Shown: in pieces, positions 53,701 through 63,533 of the stretch
How positions within the stretch are numbered: position 1 is the stretch's first letter
Layout: each line of letters opens with the position of its first letter
Assembly (NCBI GenBank): GCA_964019425.1
Contig: OZ025813.1
Span: 496,001 to 560,000, forward strand
From: Flectonema sp. DT1601
Taxonomy: Eukaryota; Euglenozoa; Diplonemea; Diplonemida; Diplonemidae
Direction: 5' to 3'
DNA length: 64,000 nt
Made by a program: the position numbers and the translations under genes
Notes under the pieces: generated by a model
What the model was told of the DNA's origin: nothing
What the model saw: the letters and a program-made list of their open reading frames with translations, nothing else
The model's database searches: none

Positions 53701-54634
53701 TACCTCTTTCAATTGCTTCTGAGTCTGTCTTATCAGGGTCAGTCTCTGCCATTAAATCTTCCAATTCTGAATCCCTCACAGCGAAGGTACTACTTGACTT
53801 TTTGTTGTAGCCTGGGATGGCCCTACTCGCTGCTCTCAGAATCTCGTTGTTGATCCTATTAGCAAGTTTCTGCACATTCTTAATTCTTTCTAATTTGGGC
53901 GCTGCCCTTTCCAACAATATTTTATAATAATTCCAATCGGCACAATGCCACTTCCATTTCCATGTCCCAGAACTCTCTTTTGAATATTCATCTGTTTTGA
54001 TATCTTCGATTGTCAGTTTGAGTGGCAGGTGATCGCTGCCCCATCCCTTCATGAGTTCGATTTGTGCATCTATTGAAATATCTAATGCAATTACATCCGG
54101 AGAAGCTGAGCTTTGTGGTCTTGTGTGTTGTTGAGGTTTATTTAGAATTTTAATTGTTGCTTCTAGTGACCAATCGTAGAAGCTGTTACCAGTGGTGTTC
54201 GTATTACCATTTGACCAAGTTGAATGGTGTCCATTAATGTCACCCGCAATCAATGTGCCGGGCTCTGATATAAACTTCCAGGTTGTTGCCTTGATTTCAG
54301 GCGGGTGGTAAACATTGTGAATTGTCAATGGCGGATTAGATTGAAGTACTACTGTTAATATCTCAGTTTGGTCATGTGAGATGTCGGGGTGTTTTAATAT
54401 TAACTTATTTAAATCATTTCTGACCAGAGTGACGAGTCCTCGATGACCTGACTTGATGGTGCTGTCTCTCCTGTGGATTGAATATCCTTCAATAGCGAAG
54501 TGTTTTTCTTTTGATAACCACGTTTCCTGCAGTAGTACTACTTCAGGCTTTTCTTCTTTCAGTGCCCAGTTCAATCGAAAGTAATTTTCTGGTTTCAGAA
54601 CTGAGCGAATGTTATTTGACCAAATCACAATCAT
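50717..54634 (-). CDS. E2 ORF2: endonuclease, reverse transcriptase, RNase H
   Basis: 1305 aa, intact, same domain order as E1 ORF2: QETW, GDINGHH and SDHLP in the endonuclease; FDLQKAFDAV, VGVPQGSVLGP and FADD in the RT; the ~118-residue insert between KTEYIHV and VRYLGVHYD; then VYTDGS, RTEQIAV, LTDSMS and NEVADQLAK in RNase H. Near the end, the knuckle reads CFFCKLGKATAHHVLFIC. The insert is conserved between E1 and E2 (TFKYVVATAEQ, KVHNKAEIDKMLERVGPGLH) with a similar level of change to the RT itself, as expected for a functional part. Confidence 0.93.
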   Translation of the reverse strand: MIVIWSNNIRSVLKPENYFRLNWALKEEKPEVVLLQETWLSKEKHFAIEGYSIHRRDSTIKSGHRGLVTLVRNDLNKLILKHPDISHDQTEILTVVLQSNPPLTIHNVYHPPEIKATTWKFISEPGTLIAGDINGHHSTWSNGNTNTTGNSFYDWSLEATIKILNKPQQHTRPQSSASPDVIALDISIDAQIELMKGWGSDHLPLKLTIEDIKTDEYSKESSGTWKWKWHCADWNYYKILLERAAPKLERIKNVQKLANRINNEILRAASRAIPGYNKKSSSTFAVRDSELEDLMAETDPDKTDSEAIERGINMIKQKIIECDMTGMDYRWAFRKVKQLEGRMMDHSITKIVDGEKELTDSREMADVFTKTYADQFKFEDGEPTLQGIPDDNSVEFGMPELERQISKTKEKKAPGPDHIWNSMLKQLPKAFLEQLLRLFNLSWQRSAVPRCWKSGMVIPILKPDKDKKQVLSYRPIALTSTVSKLFERMVVERMHHLLKDRMNPRQAAYKRGRDSIENLCIVTDKLKSAKAMGEEAILITFDLQKAFDAVQPVTLLNKMSKIGLSTKYLRWVQNYLTSRKISTRVNGVKGAFRNIRVGVPQGSVLGPQLFSIFINDLIDKLEMYEPTVFADDVGIVITAGTVSCLENKVNNAVKIFERWALDSHIKINKNPGKTEYIHVRPSGTHDKSPVVVYSEEHTFKYVVATAEQMSNLVKDDNSTTVVSKEEFAITHLYVVPKHKIKVKLPNKPAVLKTMKMSARFPQLKKVHNKAEIDKMLERVGPGLHGFAYAVGRKVHKTNTVRYLGVHYDEKLTFKSQIQKMMTAASKGLGLLVRLTRIGCRKRTLISILVTVVLARVLYGVESFAWMLPKECFEQLELLVNRAVRLVTGCLRSTKLQRLYKEADTPRLKEHIQYKMCRTYERFKLSPFLPTRKLTRTGSSELYQKSKWGWNVWIDYVSGVPGLDNYRSITNLEVNPEHYTLPPWKSTSAMRFTYSSNKEEAEQREAELPTHEMKVYTDGSIRHKSETYMTDSAAAVVIVKESKMRLLGYKIPVAGSSYRTEQIAVKLALENLVQVAEDEHESLTTTTHLLTDSMSVMQALEQGPYKQRSPMNKKIWKLAMKLEKKGIQVNMQYVPAHRNVRYNEVADQLAKFAAGLKEDPPHEDVIIKQLPTQLDMGTLMTFHKRRKRENWIGPGEVRHPPYIEALTRPEEVLMSRFRVGHCRSLIIKGLNELCFFCKLGKATAHHVLFICEHWCIETLREKYISHMMNDKGEEACQLEDCYLPANQQQMTGFVTTLDRLAQLLGR

Positions 54635-56499
54635 GATGATTGGCCAGTGTTGTTCCTGTTGGTCGCACTTGTAGTAATCTTGTTCATACCAAGATTGTTC
54701 TCAATCCTCTTGACAGCTTCTATTAGCGAAGTGATGGCTGTCGCCATGTTGTTGTTGGCTGCTTCGTTCTTTTTCGTAGTTTGCACCAGGGTTTCTACAA
54801 TCCCGGTTATCTGTGCCATGCCTTCATCAAGTCGAACTTGCATGTCCTTCACTTCTTTCTGAAGACGTTCGATTGTCTCGTTCGTTTTCTCTCTCAGGCT
54901 GTTCACGTTGTTTTCTACAACCTGAACTTCGGCCGTTGGTTTCTTCGTTGTCGGGAGTGACCTCTTGACCGCGGCTGCGTACGATGTTCTAGCCTCACGG
55001 TACTTAACTACAACGGGTTTCGCTGTTTCCTTCGCCTTCACTTCTGTTTCTAACTTTTCAATGAGGATGACAATATCTCCACACTGTACAAACCTTGATT
55101 CTGGTTTCTTGTCCAGTGCGATGATAAAGTCACCTCTATCCATCCTTATGAACTTTGACTTCAGTCCTATCTCCAATAGGATATTCCGAAGTCTGTTACC
55201 CCAGCTGTAAGGTGCTCCACTGAGACGGTGGAGCCCTTCGCCAAACACTGTGGATGCATATTTACCAGCACCCTTTCTTACTTTATCAACATCCTTTTGA
55301 TAAACCACCCTCAATCCAATCTTGCCATGTATGATGGTGAGTCCATGGCAGAGGTCATGTTGGGCTTTAAGTATGCCAACTGCCTCTTCGTTTGTTGTCT
55401 TGCGGTCCAGCCACACTGTGGTGTACTGAGTGGGTGTCTGTCCCGCCACTGATTTAATCCGGAAATAAACATTTCCTATTCCGGAGTTTCTTAAAAGTGC
55501 GACAGCTGCTTCCACATCGTTTGGGAGAACAGTGAGTTCTACGAAGTCTTTGCCAACGTATCTGTAGGAGCGTTGATCGACTCTTCCGTGTTGTGCCACA
55601 ACAGCTTTGACAATTGCTGTTACAGCTGCCGGGTTTTGGACCTGTGACTTGGTCAACTCTTTAGTTGTTATCCACGCAATTAATTCGTGGGTCACCGGTG
55701 CGTTGATCTTCTTGGCGATCGTTAGAGTTGGCCGGTGGATCGTGCCAGACAGAGCAACGAACCACCAGCTTCTTATTTTTAATTGCCCATCGAATTGGAC
55801 AGGTGTCTGTATCTGACTGCAGTCAGTTGCGTGTTGTAGGGCACGTTTTGGAGGTGGTCGTGTGAACACCATCGTCAGTTGCTTCGTTTTACTGGCCTTT
55901 TCGAAGTAGTCTTCGTCCAGGCTTCTTGCTTGTTGAGATAATGCAAGTATAATGCCGTTGGTCTTGCTGTTGAGGGTCTCAGTTGGCTGGAGTATTTTGC
56001 ATTTAAAATGCTCCTTGTTTAGCTTCGGTGGTGGTCCATTCATAATCACCGTCGATCTTCTTTGTGCCTCTTTGATTTGAGGGCTTGATTGGGGTGCCTC
56101 ATTTGACGGAGGGCTTTGATCTGCTTTTAAAAATTTACTTCCATGTGCCTCGATATTTTGAGGGCTTATTTGAATTGCCTCTTTGTTTTGAGGGCTTGTC
56201 TTTGTTTGAGTTGCCTCCTTGTTTTGAGGGCTTGCTTGAAATGCTGCGGGAGGTCCTACTGCGGTCACCTCTACTGCGATTCCTTCCGGTACTTCTGGAG
56301 AGTCCATCTCCATTTCTTCCTCTGATACTTCTGGTGATTCTCCCATCACCACGTCCTCGTCTTCTTGCTGTTGGGTCTCTTCTTCTTCCCGGATCTCATT
56401 TCTGGCTTGTTCCCTCATCATCTTCGCCTCTTTCCTTTCTCTTTCTCTCCTTTCTGCAGCCCTTCTATCTTGCGGACGCATTGCTTTCTTTCCAGCCAT
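54631..56499 (-). CDS. E2 ORF1
   Basis: 622 aa from ATG at 56499. The N-terminal 160 residues, including the SPQNKEA-type repeats, are almost the same as in E1 ORF1. The central part and coiled-coil tail have many substitutions, so divergence is uneven along the protein. That may mean recombination between subfamilies or faster change in the core. Stop and ORF2 start overlap as ATGA. The frame is intact. Confidence 0.87.
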   Translation of the reverse strand: MAGKKAMRPQDRRAAERRERERKEAKMMREQARNEIREEEETQQQEDEDVVMGESPEVSEEEMEMDSPEVPEGIAVEVTAVGPPAAFQASPQNKEATQTKTSPQNKEAIQISPQNIEAHGSKFLKADQSPPSNEAPQSSPQIKEAQRRSTVIMNGPPPKLNKEHFKCKILQPTETLNSKTNGIILALSQQARSLDEDYFEKASKTKQLTMVFTRPPPKRALQHATDCSQIQTPVQFDGQLKIRSWWFVALSGTIHRPTLTIAKKINAPVTHELIAWITTKELTKSQVQNPAAVTAIVKAVVAQHGRVDQRSYRYVGKDFVELTVLPNDVEAAVALLRNSGIGNVYFRIKSVAGQTPTQYTTVWLDRKTTNEEAVGILKAQHDLCHGLTIIHGKIGLRVVYQKDVDKVRKGAGKYASTVFGEGLHRLSGAPYSWGNRLRNILLEIGLKSKFIRMDRGDFIIALDKKPESRFVQCGDIVILIEKLETEVKAKETAKPVVVKYREARTSYAAAVKRSLPTTKKPTAEVQVVENNVNSLREKTNETIERLQKEVKDMQVRLDEGMAQITGIVETLVQTTKKNEAANNNMATAITSLIEAVKRIENNLGMNKITTSATNRNNTGQSS

Positions 56500-56573
56500 T
56501 TTAATTTTTTTTTTTTTGAATAAATAAATATTTCTTCAATAAAGTACAGAAACTGTAGCTTTAGAATCGTTGG

Positions 56574-59500
56574 TTTTTTTTTTTTTTTTTTTTTTTTTTT
56601 GAGTGCATCACGACCCGTGAGTCTGTGATGCTGATTGCGCTGTTAGGCGCGGTTGTTCTTTTTCTTTCTTTCTTTCTTACTTTCTTTGTTTTGGGGGTTG
56701 GGGGTGGGAATCCCGTAGGCTTCGTATCTCCTTTCTTTGTTTTGATAACTTAAAACTAATACTACAGAATAAATTGTCCACTTGGACGACTTCAGATGTG
56801 TTGCAATGATGCCTTCAATGTTGATATTCGAAATGTCGATGTTTTAATAATACTACCGTCCTAATAGTTGTGCCAGTCTGTCTAAGGTTGTGACAAATCC
56901 AGTCATCTGCTGTTGATTCGCAGGTAAGTAGCAGTCCTCCAGCTGGCATGCTTCCTCTCCCTTGTCATTCATCATGTGACTGATGTATTTTTCCCTCAAG
57001 GTTTCTATACACCAATGTTCGCATATAAATAATACATGATGTGCTGTCGCCTTTCCAAGTTTACAGAAAAAGCACAGCTCGTTCAGTCCTTTGATTATCA
57101 GAGATCTGCAATGTCCCACTCTAAAGCGTGACATCAGTACTTCCTCTGGTCGTGTTAGAGCTTCGATGTACGGAGGGTGTCTTACCTCTCCCGGTCCGAT
57201 CCAGTTCTCCCGTTTTCTCCGCTTGTGAAACGTCATCAATGTTCCCATGTCAAGTTGAGTGGGCAGTTGTTTAATAATAACATCTTCGTGAGGTGGATCT
57301 TCCTTCAGGCCTGCAGCGAATTTCGCCAGTTGGTCCGCTACTTCGTTGTACCGCACGTTTCTGTGTGCCGGTACATACTGCATGTTGACTTGGATTCCCT
57401 TCTTCTCCAGTTTCATTGCCAACTTCCAGATCTTTTTGTTCATTGGGGACCTTTGTTTATATGGCCCTTGTTCCAATGCCTGCATGACTGACATCGAATC
57501 AGTCAACAGGTGCGTCGTTGTTGTTAGAGATTCATGTTCATCCTCCGCCACCTGAACTAAATTTTCCAACGCCAGTTTTACTGCAATCTGCTCGGTCCTA
57601 TAAGAGGAACCCGCTACTGGTATTTTATATCCAAGTAGACGCATCTTGCTTTCTTTTACTATGACCACAGCGGCAGCCGAGTCTGTCATGTAAGTCTCGG
57701 ATTTGTGTCTTATCGACCCGTCAGTGTAGACTTTCATCTCGTGAGTTGGTAGTTCAGCTTCTCGCTGTTCAGCCTCTTCCTTGTTGCTTGAATATGTGAA
57801 TCTCATCGCACTAGTACTTTTCCATGGAGGGAGAGTGTAGTGTTCTGGGTTCACTTCCAGGTTGGTAATGCTCCGGTAGTTGTCAAGTCCAGGGACACCA
57901 GAGACATAGTCTATCCAGACATTCCATCCCCATTTTGATTTTTGGTATAATTCTGAACTCCCTGTTCTCGTCAGCTTGCGAGTCGGTAAGAACGGACTCA
58001 ATTTGAAACGTTCGTAAGTTCTACACATCTTATACTGGATGTGTTCCTTTAGTCTTGGCGTATCGGCTTCTTTGTAAAGTCTCTGTAGTTTGGTGCTCCG
58101 CAGACATCCAGTTACCAGCCTCACTGCCCTGTTTACCAGTAATTCCAGTTGTTCGAAGCACTCTTTTGGTAACATCCAAGCAAAGCTTTCAACACCATAA
58201 AGCACCCTTGCTAACACCACCGTCACCAGTATACTAATGAGTGTCCTCTTTCTGCAGCCTATCCTAGTGAGTCTAACCAACAAGCCTAGACCCTTGGAAG
58301 CAGCTGTCATCATCTTTTGAATTTGCGACTTAAAGGTTAACTTCTCGTCATAATGTACACCCAGGTACCGCACGGTATTCGTCTTGTGAACTTTTCGTCC
58401 AACCGCATAGGCAAATCCGTGTAGTCCGGGCCCCACTCTTTCCAGCATCTTATCTATTTCTGCCTTGTTGTGGACTTTCTTCAGTTGTGGGAAGCGGGCA
58501 CTCATCTTCATTGTTTTCAGTACCGCCGGTTTGTTCGGTAGCTTGACTTTGATCTTATGTTTTGGAACGACGTACAGGTGAGTGATGGCGAATTCTTCTT
58601 TTGAAACTACAGTTGTTGAGTTATCATCCTTCACAAGGTTACTCATTTGTTCTGCCGTGGCCACCACATATTTAAATGTGTGTTCCTCCGAGTATACCAC
58701 TACTGGGGACTTGTCGTGAGTTCCACTTGGCCTCACGTGAATGTATTCCGTCTTGCCAGGGTTCTTATTGATTTTGATGTGTGAGTCAAGTGCCCACCTT
58801 TCAAATATTTTGACTTTGTTAACCTTGTTTTCTAAACAGCTGACAGTGCCTGCGGTTATTACTATTCCAACATCATCTGCAAAGACAGTCGGTTCGTACA
58901 TCTCTAGTTTATCTATCAAATCGTTTATGAAGATAGAGAATAACTGGGGTCCCAGCACGCTTCCTTGTGGTACTCCTACTCGAATGTTCCGGAATGCTCC
59001 CTTCACTCCATTCACCCTTGTTGAAATCTTCCTACTAGTCAAGTAGTTTTGAACCCACCGTAGATATTTCGTTGATAGTCCTATTTTGGACATCTTATTT
59101 AGAAGAGTTACCGGTTGAACTGCATCGAAGGCTTTTTGTAGGTCGAAGGTGATTAATATCGCTTCTTCTCCCATTGCCTTGGCACTTTTGAGTTTGTCTG
59201 TAACTATACAGAGATTTTCAATGGAATCCCGTCCTCGTTTGTAGGCTGCTTGCCTCGGATTCATTCTGTCTTTCAACAGGTGGTGCATCCGTTCTACGAC
59301 CATTCTTTCAAAGAGTTTCGAGACGGTCGAGGTTAGTGCTATCGGTCTGTACGATAGGACTTGTTTCTTGTCTTTATCAGGTTTCAGTATGGGTATTACC
59401 ATTCCACTTTTCCAGCACCTGGGTACTGCTGATCGTTGCCATGAGAGGTTGAATAGTCTTAGTAGTTGCTCGAGGAAAGCTTTTGGAAGTTGTTTTAACA

Positions 59501-60338
59501 TCGAGTTCCAGATGTGGTCAGGTCCAGGTGCCTTCTTCTCCTTTGTTTTTGAAATTTGTCGTTCCAGTTCAGGCATTCCAAATTCCACCGAGTTGTCATC
59601 AGGTATTCCTTGTAAGGTTGGTTCACCATCTTCGAATTTGAATTGGTCTGCGTATGTTTTGGTGAAGACATCTGCCATCTCCCGCGAGTCGGTTAATTCC
59701 TTCTCACCGTCGACAATCTTAGTAATTGAATGGTCCATCATTCTACCTTCCAGTTGTTTAACTTTTCTAAAGGCCCATCGGTAGTCCATTCCAGTCATGT
59801 CGCACTCAATGATCTTCTGTTTGATCATGTTGATACCTCTTTCAATTGCTTCTGAGTCTGTCTTATCAGGGTCAGTCTCTGCCATTAAATCTTCCAATTC
59901 TGAATCCCTCACAGCGAAGGTACTACTTGACTTTTTGTTGTAGCCTGGGATGGCCCTACTCGCTGCTCTCAGAATCTCGTTGTTGATCCTATTAGCAAGT
60001 TTCTGCACATTCTTAATTCTTTCTAATTTGGGCGCTGCCCTTTCCAACAATATTTTATAATAATTCCAATCGGCACAATGCCACTTCCATTTCCATGTCC
60101 CAGAACTCTCTTTTGAATATTCATCTGTTTTGATATCTTCGATTGTCAGTTTGAGTGGCAGGTGATCGCTGCCCCATCCCTTCATGAGTTCGATTTGTGC
60201 ATCTATTGAAATATCTAATGCAATTACATCCGGAGAAGCTGAGCTTTGTGGTCTTGTGTGTTGTTGAGGTTTATTTAGAATTTTAATTGTTGCTTCTAGT
60301 GACCAATCGTAGAAGCTGTTACCAGTGGTGTTCGTTGG
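56574..60338 (-). mobile_element. LINE E3, 5'-truncated, inserted at the 5' end of E2
   Basis: Poly(A) of 27 (56574-56600) abuts CCAACGATTC of E2. The body is nearly identical to E2, including most silent sites, and stops inside the endonuclease coding region at 60334. The next bases (CCAA on the minus strand) repeat the junction motif before the poly(A) of E4. High identity to E2 means the same source and a recent date. Confidence 0.92.
56853..60334 (-). pseudogene. E3 ORF2, 5'-truncated
   Basis: Open from the truncation point (second half of the endonuclease) through RT, insert, RNase H and knuckle to the stop at 56853. It differs from E2 by a few substitutions and a 3-bp in-frame deletion at about 58815 (KVNKVKIF where E2 has KVNNAVKIF). 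Without ORF1 or the first half of the endonuclease it is not autonomous; any Met start would be internal, for example at 60185. Confidence 0.88.
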
Positions 60339-63121
60339 TTTTTTTTTTTTTTTTTTGAGTGCACCACGACCCGTGAGTCTGTGATGCTGATTGCGCTGTT
60401 AGGCGCGGCTGTTCTTTTTCTTTCTTTCTTTCTTACTTTCTTTGTTTTGGGGGTTGGGGGTGGGAATCCCGTAGGCTTCGTATCTCCTTTCTTTGTTTTG
60501 ATAACTTAAAACTAATACTACATAATTAATTGTCCACTTGGACGACTTCAGATGTGTTGCAATGATGCCTTCAATGTTGATATTCGAAATGTCGATGTTT
60601 TAATAATACTACCGTCCTAATAGTTGTGCCAGTCTGTCTAAGGTTGTGACAAAACCAGTCATCTGCTGTTGATTCGCAGGTAAGTAGCAGTCCTCCAGTT
60701 GGCATGCTTCCTCTCCCTTGTCATTCATCATGTGACTGATGTATTTTTCTCTCAAGGTTTCTATACACCAATGTTCGCATATAAATAATACATGATGTGC
60801 TGTCGCCTTTCCAAGTTTACAGAAAAAGCACAGCTCGTTCAGTCCTTTGATTATCAGAGATCTGCAATGTCCCACTCTAAAGCGTGACATCAGTACTTCC
60901 TCTGGTCGTGTTAGAGCTTCGATGTACGGAGGGTGTCTTACCTCTCCCGGTCCGATCCAGTTCTCCCGTTTTCTCCGCTTGTGAAACGTCATCAATGTTC
61001 CCATGTCAAGTTGAGTGGGCAGTTGTTTAATAATAACATCTTCGTGAGGTGGATCTTCCTTCAGGCCTGCAGCGAATTTCGCCAGTTGGTCCGCTACTTC
61101 GTTGTACCGCACGTTTCTGTGTGCCGGTACATACTGCATGTTGACTTGGATTCCCTTCTTCTCCAGTTTCATTGCCAACTTCCAGATCTTTTTGTTCATT
61201 GGGGACCTTTGTTTATATGGCCCTTGTTCCAATGCCTGCATGACTGACATCGAATCAGTCAACAGGTGCGTCGTTGTTGTTAGAGATTCATGTTCATCCT
61301 CCGCCACCTGAACTAAATTTTCCAACGCCAGTTTTACTGCAATCTGCTCGGTCCTATAAGAGGAACCCGCTACTGGTATTTTATATCCAAGTAGACGCAT
61401 CTTGCTTTCTTTTACTATGACCACAGCGGCAGCCGAGTCTGTCATGTAAGTCTCGGATTTGTGTCTTATCGACCCGTCAGTGTAGACTTTCATCTCGTGA
61501 GTTGGTAGTTCAGCTTCTCGCTGTTCAGCCTCTTCCTTGTTACTTGAATATGTGAATCTCATCGCACTAGTACTTTTCCATGGAGGGAGAGTGTAGTGTT
61601 CTGGGTTCACTTCCAGGTTGGTAATGCTCCGGTAATTGTCAAGGCCAGGGACACCAGAGACATAGTCTATCCAGACATTCCATCCCCATTTTGATTTTTG
61701 GTATAATTCTGAACTCCCTGTTCTCGTCAGCTTGCGAGTCGGTAAGAACGGACTCAATTTGAAACGTTCGTAAGTTCTACACATCTTATACTGGATGTGT
61801 TCCTTTAGTCTTGGCGTATCGGCTTCTTTGTAAAGTCTCTGTAGTTTGGTGCTCCGCAGACATCCAGTTACCAGCCTCACTGCCCTGTTTACCAGTAATT
61901 CCAGTTGTTCGAAGCACTCTTTTGGTAGCATCCAAGCAAAGCTTTCAACACCATAAAGCACCCTTGCTAACACCACCGTCACCAGTATACTAATGAGTGT
62001 CCTCTTTCTGCAGCCTATCCTGGTGAGTCTAACCAACAAGCCTAGACCCTTGGAAGCAGCTGTCATCATCTTTTGAATTTGCGACTTAAAGGTTAACTTC
62101 TCGTCATAATGTACACCCAGATACCGCACGGTATTCGTCTTGTGAACTTTTCGTCCAACCGCATAGGCAAATCCGTGTAGTCCGGGTCCCACTCTTTCCA
62201 GCATCTTATCTATTTCTGCCTTGTTGTGGACTTTCTTCAGTTGTGAGAAGCTGGCACTCATCTTCATTGTTTTCAGTACCGCCGGTTTGTTCGGTAGCTT
62301 GACTTTGATCTTATGTTTTGGAACGACGTACAGGTGAGTGATGGCGAATTCTTCTTTTGAAACTACAGTTGTTGAGTTATCATCCTTCACAAGGTTACTC
62401 ATTTGTTCTGCCGTGGCCACCACATATTTAAATGTGTGTTCTTCAGAGTATACTACTACTGGGGACTTGTCATGTGTTCCTCTTGGCCTCACGTGAATGT
62501 ATTCCGTCTTGCCAGGGTTCTTATTGATTTTGATGTGTGAGTCAAGTGCCCACCTTTCAAATATTTTGACTGCGTTGTTAACCTTGTTCTCTAAACAGCT
62601 GACAGTGCCCGCGGTTATTACTATTCCAACATCATCTGCAAAGACAGTCGGTTCGTACATCTCTAGTTTATCTATCAAATCGTTTATGAAGATAGAGAAT
62701 AACTGGGGTCCCAGCACGCTTCCTTGTGGCACTCCTACTCGAATGTTCCGGAATGCTCCCTTCACTCCATTCACCCTTGTTGAAATCTTCCTGCTAGTCA
62801 AGTAGTTTTGAACCCACCGTAGATATTTCGTTGATAATCCTATTTTGGACATCTTATTTAGAAGAGTTACCGGTTGAACTGCATCGAAGGCTTTTTGTAG
62901 GTCGAAGGTGATTAATATCGCTTCTTCTCCCATTGCCTTGGCACTTTTGAGTTTGTCTGTAACTGTACAGAGATTTTCAATGGAATCCCGTCCTCGTTTG
63001 TAGGCTGCTTGCCTCGGATTCATTCTGTCTTTCAACAGGTGGTGCATCCGTTCCACGACCATTCTTTCAAAGAGTTTCGAGACGGTCGAGGTTAGTGCTA
63101 TCGGTCTGTACGATGTTGGTG
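60339..63121 (-). mobile_element. LINE E4, 5'-truncated, outermost copy of the array
   Basis: Poly(A) of 18 (60339-60356) abuts the CCAAC before truncated E3. E-type sequence ends at 63114 in the RT coding region. The last 7 bases (minus strand CACCAAC, 63115-63121) do not match that position of E2 and look like the original 5' terminus of E1 left on the outside. B sequence resumes at 63122 with GAACAA. It carries more differences from E2 than E3 does. Confidence 0.9.
60609..63114 (-). pseudogene. E4 ORF2, truncated at RT motif region
   Basis: Open from SYRPIALTSTV through motif A (FDLQKAFDAV), motif B, FADD, the insert, RNase H and the knuckle. Endonuclease and ORF1 are absent. The 16 or so residues that seem to precede SYRPIA come from B 3' UTR sequence read backwards and are not part of it. 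Confidence 0.88.
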
Positions 63122-63178
63122 GAACAAAAACAAAGAGTCTGGAAGCACAAACGAGTGTAACCAAAAAAAAAAAAAAAA
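63122..63178 (+). mobile_element. LINE B, right part: end of 3' UTR and poly(A)
   Basis: GAACAAAAACAAAGAGTCTG and what follows match the same UTR segment in copy A (41825-41865), ending with a run of 16 A (63163-63178). Then comes GTACAAAA (63179-63186), the right-hand target duplication of B. The left and right halves of B are now 18.8 kb apart. Confidence 0.92.
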
Positions 63179-63191
63179 GTACAAAAAATAA

Positions 63192-63264
63192 GGTCGCATA
63201 GCTCAGTCGGTAGAGCGTTGGTCTAATAAGCCATTGGCCATGGGTTCGAGCCCCATTGTGACCA
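63192..63264 (+). tRNA. tRNA-Ile (anticodon AAT)
   Basis: 73 nt without intron. Acceptor stem GGTCGCA pairs with TGTGACC (one G-U). D arm GCTC/GAGC, anticodon loop CTAATAA with AAT at 34-36, variable loop TGGCC, T arm ATGGG TTCGAGC CCCAT. The outermost anticodon-stem pair is T-T, the only mismatch. Box A (TAGCTCAGTCGG) and box B (GGTTCGAGCCC) are good matches, and T5 at 63266-63270 would end Pol III transcription. The upstream LINE B ends 5 bp before it, after the target duplication. Confidence 0.93.
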
Positions 63265-63533
63265 TGTTTTTATGTAACTGGAATGAACCGAGTCAGGTCT
63301 GCACAACCTGCACAGAAGTAATGCATCCCTTCATAGTGTAGGCAATTCAAGATACAAAGATACAAACAAGAAACGGAGAATCAGGTTTCCAGCTGATGAA
63401 AGAAAACTCTGAGGCCCATGCCTCACAGAGGGGTAATTGATACTGCATTTTCAAGCTCAAAGGAACAACAATTTCTCCGACAATCTTGACTGTCAGCGCA
63501 GCGTAGTAAATGACTGCAAATAAATAAATAATA
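63265..63533. other. tRNA downstream flank
   Basis: Starts with the Pol III terminator TTTTT (63266-63270). The rest, to the end of the GIY-YIG-like frame, shows no feature I recognise on either strand. Confidence 0.4.

Larger units (their letters stand above)
50444..56573 (-). mobile_element. LINE E2, full length, inserted at the 5' end of E1
   Basis: 6.13 kb. Its 3' poly(A) of 21 (50444-50464) directly abuts CAACGATTC at the 5' end of E1; its own 5' end is CCAACGATTCTAAAGC at 56573. The 3' UTR, hairpins and (CTTT)n tract match E1. The proteins differ from E1 at many positions, so E1 and E2 are separate subfamilies and did not arise by simple duplication. Confidence 0.93.

Noticed and set aside
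44805-59784. Many repeated plus-strand frames of 60-140 codons across the E elements
   Set aside because: Antisense shadows of ORF1 and ORF2, recurring at the same relative positions in each copy.
50444-63121. Segmental duplication as the origin of the E array
   Set aside because: Each unit ends in its own poly(A) of different length and has its own truncation point; E1 and E2 belong to different subfamilies.
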